DNA of 24,244 bases from Succinatimonas sp. UBA6849 (GTDB lineage: Bacteria; Pseudomonadota; Gammaproteobacteria; Enterobacterales; Succinivibrionaceae): NCBI GenBank assembly GCA_002449335.1, contig DKDL01000069.1, positions 1-24,244 on the forward strand, given 5' to 3'. Of this stretch, positions 21,827-24,244 are shown piece after piece. Position 1 is the first letter of the stretch. Each line of letters starts with the position of its first letter. The position numbers and the translations under genes are program-made. The notes beneath the pieces are model-generated. The model was not told the origin of the DNA and searched no databases. It saw only the letters and a program-made list of their open reading frames with translations.

Positions 21827-21847
21827 ATAAAGATCAATTATAGTGCT

Positions 21848-23686
21848 TTATTCTTCAGCTTTTTTACCACCTGCTGCACGGAAAGCGCGCACACGATCCA
21901 ATTCAGACAGGTTCTTCTTACGAATACGTAAGCTTACTGGGGTAACCTCTACTAACTCATCTTCATTGATGAACTCTAGAGACTGCTCTAAAGACATATG
22001 AACAGCAGGAGTTAAGATGATGTTATCATCTGAACCTGCAGCACGAACATTAGTTAACTTCTTGGTCTTTAATGGGTTAACAGTTAAGTCGTTTGAACGA
22101 ACGTGTAAACCGATAACCTCGCCTTCGTAAACTTCTTCACCAGGCTCAACAAATAATCTGCCACGCTCCTGTAAGAACCATAGAGCATAAGGAACAGTCT
22201 TACCTGTATCATTAGAGATAAGAACACCGTTCTGTCTCTCACCGATGGTGCCACCAACGTACTCATCGTAGCTGTCGAAGGTGTGGTACATCAGACCAGT
22301 ACCTGAGGTTAAGGTCATATATAATGACTGGAAACCAATTAAGCCACGAGCTGGGATTCTATAGTCTAATCTTACACGTCCCTTTCCATCAGGAACCATG
22401 TTCTTTAACTCACCCTTACGAAGACCTAACTCTTCCATTACAGGACCTTGGTTGTCCTCATGTAAATCTAGAGTTAATACCTCATATGGCTCTAAGGTCT
22501 TGCCACCTTCTTTATGAAGAATAACTTCAGGACGTGAAACAGCTAACTCATAACCTTCACGACGCATTTCTTCGATAAGAACTGATAAGTGTAATTCACC
22601 ACGGCCTGATACCTTGAAACGATCAGTGTCTTCAGTTCTCTCAACACGTAAAGCTACGTTGTGAACTAACTCTTCACGTAATCTTTCTTCGATGTTTCTA
22701 GAAGTAATGAACTTACCTTCTCTACCAGCAAATGGAGAGGTGTTTACGCAGAAGTTCATAGAAACTGTAGGCTCATCAACTGATAAAGCAGGTAATGCTT
22801 CAACCTTTGATGGATCACAGATAGTATCTGAAATCTTTAATTCACCTAAACCGGTAACAGCAATAATGTCGCCAGCTTCAGCACAATCTACAGGTGCTCT
22901 TCTCAGACCTAAGTAACCTAAAACCTGACCAATCTTGCCAGTTCTAGTCTTGCCTTCACGATCAATGATAGTTACAGGTGAGTTTGCCTTTGCAATACCG
23001 CGCTTTACACGGCCAACACCGATAACACCAACGTAAGAAGTGAAGTCTAATGATGAAATCTGCATCTGGAATGGACCATCAAGATCAGCCTCTGGAGGAC
23101 TTACCTTGTCAACGATAGTCTGGAATAATGGCTCCATAGTATCGCCGTGAGATGCTAAATCTAAAGTTGCCCAACCCTGGAAAGCTGAAGCATATACAAC
23201 TGGGAAGTCTAACTGCTCATCAGTTGCACCTAAGTTGTCGAATAGGTCGAATACCTGATCGATAACCCAATCTGGTCTTGCACCTTCTCTATCGCACTTG
23301 TTAATAACAACGATTGGCTTTAGACCAGCTGCGAAAGCTTTTTGTGTAACAAATCGAGTCTGTGGCATAGGACCGTCAACTGCATCTACTAGCAGAAGAA
23401 CAGAATCTACCATAGACATAACACGTTCTACCTCACCACCGAAGTCAGCGTGGCCTGGGGTATCAACAATGTTAATTCTGTATCCGTTCCAATTGATAGC
23501 TGTGTTCTTTGAAAGAATAGTAATACCGCGCTCTTTTTCGATATCATTTGAGTCCATGACACGTTCCTGACCGATTTCGTTACGGTCTAGAGTGCCAGAC
23601 TGGCGGAGTAACTTGTCTACTAAGGTTGTTTTACCGTGGTCAACATGCGCAATAATAGCAATGTTGCGGATTTTCTGAACATCCAT
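21848..23686 (-). CDS. typA: Translational GTPase TypA/BipA
   Basis: A 612-residue ribosome-associated GTPase involved in 50S assembly and stress or cold adaptation. G1 AHVDHGKT is at residues 13-20, the switch region is ERGITILSKN, G3 is DTPGHADF and G4 is NKCD. EF-G-like domains III and V follow, with the BipA-specific C-terminal domain (GERQNGVLISNDTG, then SLRIRKKNLSELDR). The length matches E. coli (about 607). In E. coli typA is divergent from glnA-glnL-glnG; here it points the same way as ntrBC and glnA is missing between them. Confidence 0.97.
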   Translation of the reverse strand: MDVQKIRNIAIIAHVDHGKTTLVDKLLRQSGTLDRNEIGQERVMDSNDIEKERGITILSKNTAINWNGYRINIVDTPGHADFGGEVERVMSMVDSVLLLVDAVDGPMPQTRFVTQKAFAAGLKPIVVINKCDREGARPDWVIDQVFDLFDNLGATDEQLDFPVVYASAFQGWATLDLASHGDTMEPLFQTIVDKVSPPEADLDGPFQMQISSLDFTSYVGVIGVGRVKRGIAKANSPVTIIDREGKTRTGKIGQVLGYLGLRRAPVDCAEAGDIIAVTGLGELKISDTICDPSKVEALPALSVDEPTVSMNFCVNTSPFAGREGKFITSRNIEERLREELVHNVALRVERTEDTDRFKVSGRGELHLSVLIEEMRREGYELAVSRPEVILHKEGGKTLEPYEVLTLDLHEDNQGPVMEELGLRKGELKNMVPDGKGRVRLDYRIPARGLIGFQSLYMTLTSGTGLMYHTFDSYDEYVGGTIGERQNGVLISNDTGKTVPYALWFLQERGRLFVEPGEEVYEGEVIGLHVRSNDLTVNPLKTKKLTNVRAAGSDDNIILTPAVHMSLEQSLEFINEDELVEVTPVSLRIRKKNLSELDRVRAFRAAGGKKAEE

Positions 23687-24003
23687 TTTATAACCCTGTG
23701 ATGATAAACTCAGACATTGAGTATAGATTTAAAAATAGCTGCGCTATTTTATCCTATTTTTGAGCTATCTAACATTTTTTGAATAAAAAGAATTTAAAAA
23801 GTTTCATTTTTAAGCGTTTTGATTTAGTGCGCTAAATCATCAAATTTGAAATTATTGGCAACGTTTTTTCGAACTATCGGATGATTTTTCAGTCAAATTA
23901 AACAATTATTTGTCGATGAAAGTCACTTATTGGCAAACGGCAACACAAGAAAGTCTAAAAATAGATATAATGCTCATAATCAGAGCTATAAGGTAAGAAA
24001 CAA
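23687..24003. promoter_or_regulatory. Divergent control region between typA and yihY
   Basis: No gene is seen in these 317 bases. For typA a TATACT on the minus strand (23725-23720) may be the -10. The inverted repeat AAAATAGC-TGC-GCTATTTT (23732-23750) covers its -35 position. A second repeat, TGATTTAG-TGCG-CTAAATCA (23820-23839), lies near the middle. For yihY a TATAAT at 23966-23971 is a good -10 with a weak -35, 32 bases before the start codon. Confidence 0.4.
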
Positions 24004-24244
24004 GTGAAAGAACTGTATAAATATTTTTTAAATCGAGTAAAAAGAGACTCTATTGGACTTGAGGCATCAGCACTGTCTTTTACCTCTATTCTTGCGCTAA
24101 TTCCTGCAATTAGTGTGATTTTCTATTTCTTTGCAGTTTTCCCTTCATTTGAGCAATTTAGAGAATCCTTAAAAAACTTTGCTAAAGCTAACTTTATGCC
24201 AGTTTTTGCTGATAATTTAGGTAACTATGTAGGAACTTTCGTAG
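24004..24244 (+). CDS. yihY: YihY/BrkB family membrane protein, 5' part
   Basis: The first 80 codons of a gene running off the window, starting with GTG at 24004 after AAGG. A short basic N-terminus (KELYKYFLNRVKRDS) is followed by LEASALSFTSILALIPAISVIFYFFAVFPSF, the conserved first membrane segment of the YihY/BrkB family, which in E. coli reads similarly (AYVSLLSLVPLVAVVF). The family was once called ribonuclease BN, wrongly; its role is a membrane protein of uncertain function. The remainder is outside the window. Confidence 0.85.
   Translation, partial: MKELYKYFLNRVKRDSIGLEASALSFTSILALIPAISVIFYFFAVFPSFEQFRESLKNFAKANFMPVFADNLGNYVGTFV

Noticed and set aside
22084..22524. Short open frames on both strands within typA
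   Set aside because: typA is full length and conserved through this region, so these are shadows.
1..24244. CRISPR arrays, insertion sequences, tRNA or rRNA genes
   Set aside because: No regularly spaced direct repeats, transposase-like frames, or cloverleaf or rRNA signatures were seen when reading both strands.

Overview
The window is ordinary chromosomal DNA from an AT-rich gammaproteobacterium. Nearly every protein resembles an Escherichia coli, Vibrio or Shewanella counterpart, and several gene neighbourhoods match that group: hslR-hslO divergent from nudE, coaBC-dut divergent from rpmB-rpmG, rpoZ-spoT next to gmk, and ntrB-ntrC near typA. Low GC, a reduced gene complement around these anchors and a NifI-like P-II protein would fit a host-associated anaerobe such as a Succinivibrionaceae member. 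That placement is inference. I see no tRNA, rRNA, CRISPR array, insertion sequence or prophage.

Layout: 1-290, the 3' end of a gene with a probable glycosidase-associated C-terminal domain. 365-2875 (minus), an Fsr-like MFS exporter and the heat-shock pair hslO/hslR. 2972-7976 (plus), nudE, then argF, argG and argH (ornithine to arginine), then a P-II signalling protein. 8022-9788 (minus), dut and coaBC. 10123-11975 (plus), rpmB, rpmG and an OmpA porin. 12119-18949 (minus), a long same-strand block: a DUF3334/CheX-like gene, engB, gmk, a structured 295-base gap, rpoZ, spoT, pldB and a COG0523 GTPase. 19101-21628 (minus), ntrB-ntrC. 21848-23686 (minus), typA. 24004 to the end (plus), the start of yihY.

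The most interesting signal concerns nitrogen control. NtrC keeps its receiver phosphoacceptor and its Fis-type DNA-binding domain, but its AAA+ domain has lost the Walker A lysine (Arg), the Walker B aspartate (Asn), one arginine finger (Asn) and the whole GAFTGA loop that touches sigma54. NtrB has a damaged G1 ATP-binding box. The ntrBC promoter looks sigma70-like and is overlapped by an NtrC-type dyad (GCAC-N7-GTGC). glnA is absent from its usual place between ntrB and typA, and the P-II protein next to argH has a NifI-like T-loop. Together this suggests a nitrogen-response circuit rewired to be independent of sigma54.

A second theme is dense dyad symmetry in the intergenic regions. Examples are two 8-8-8 inverted repeats and a four-segment alternating hairpin leader before rpoZ-spoT, a 13-bp inverted repeat bracketing the likely ompA -10 box, a 22-bp palindrome upstream of coaBC, an 18-bp palindrome before the P-II gene, and a hairpin covering the pldB translation start region.
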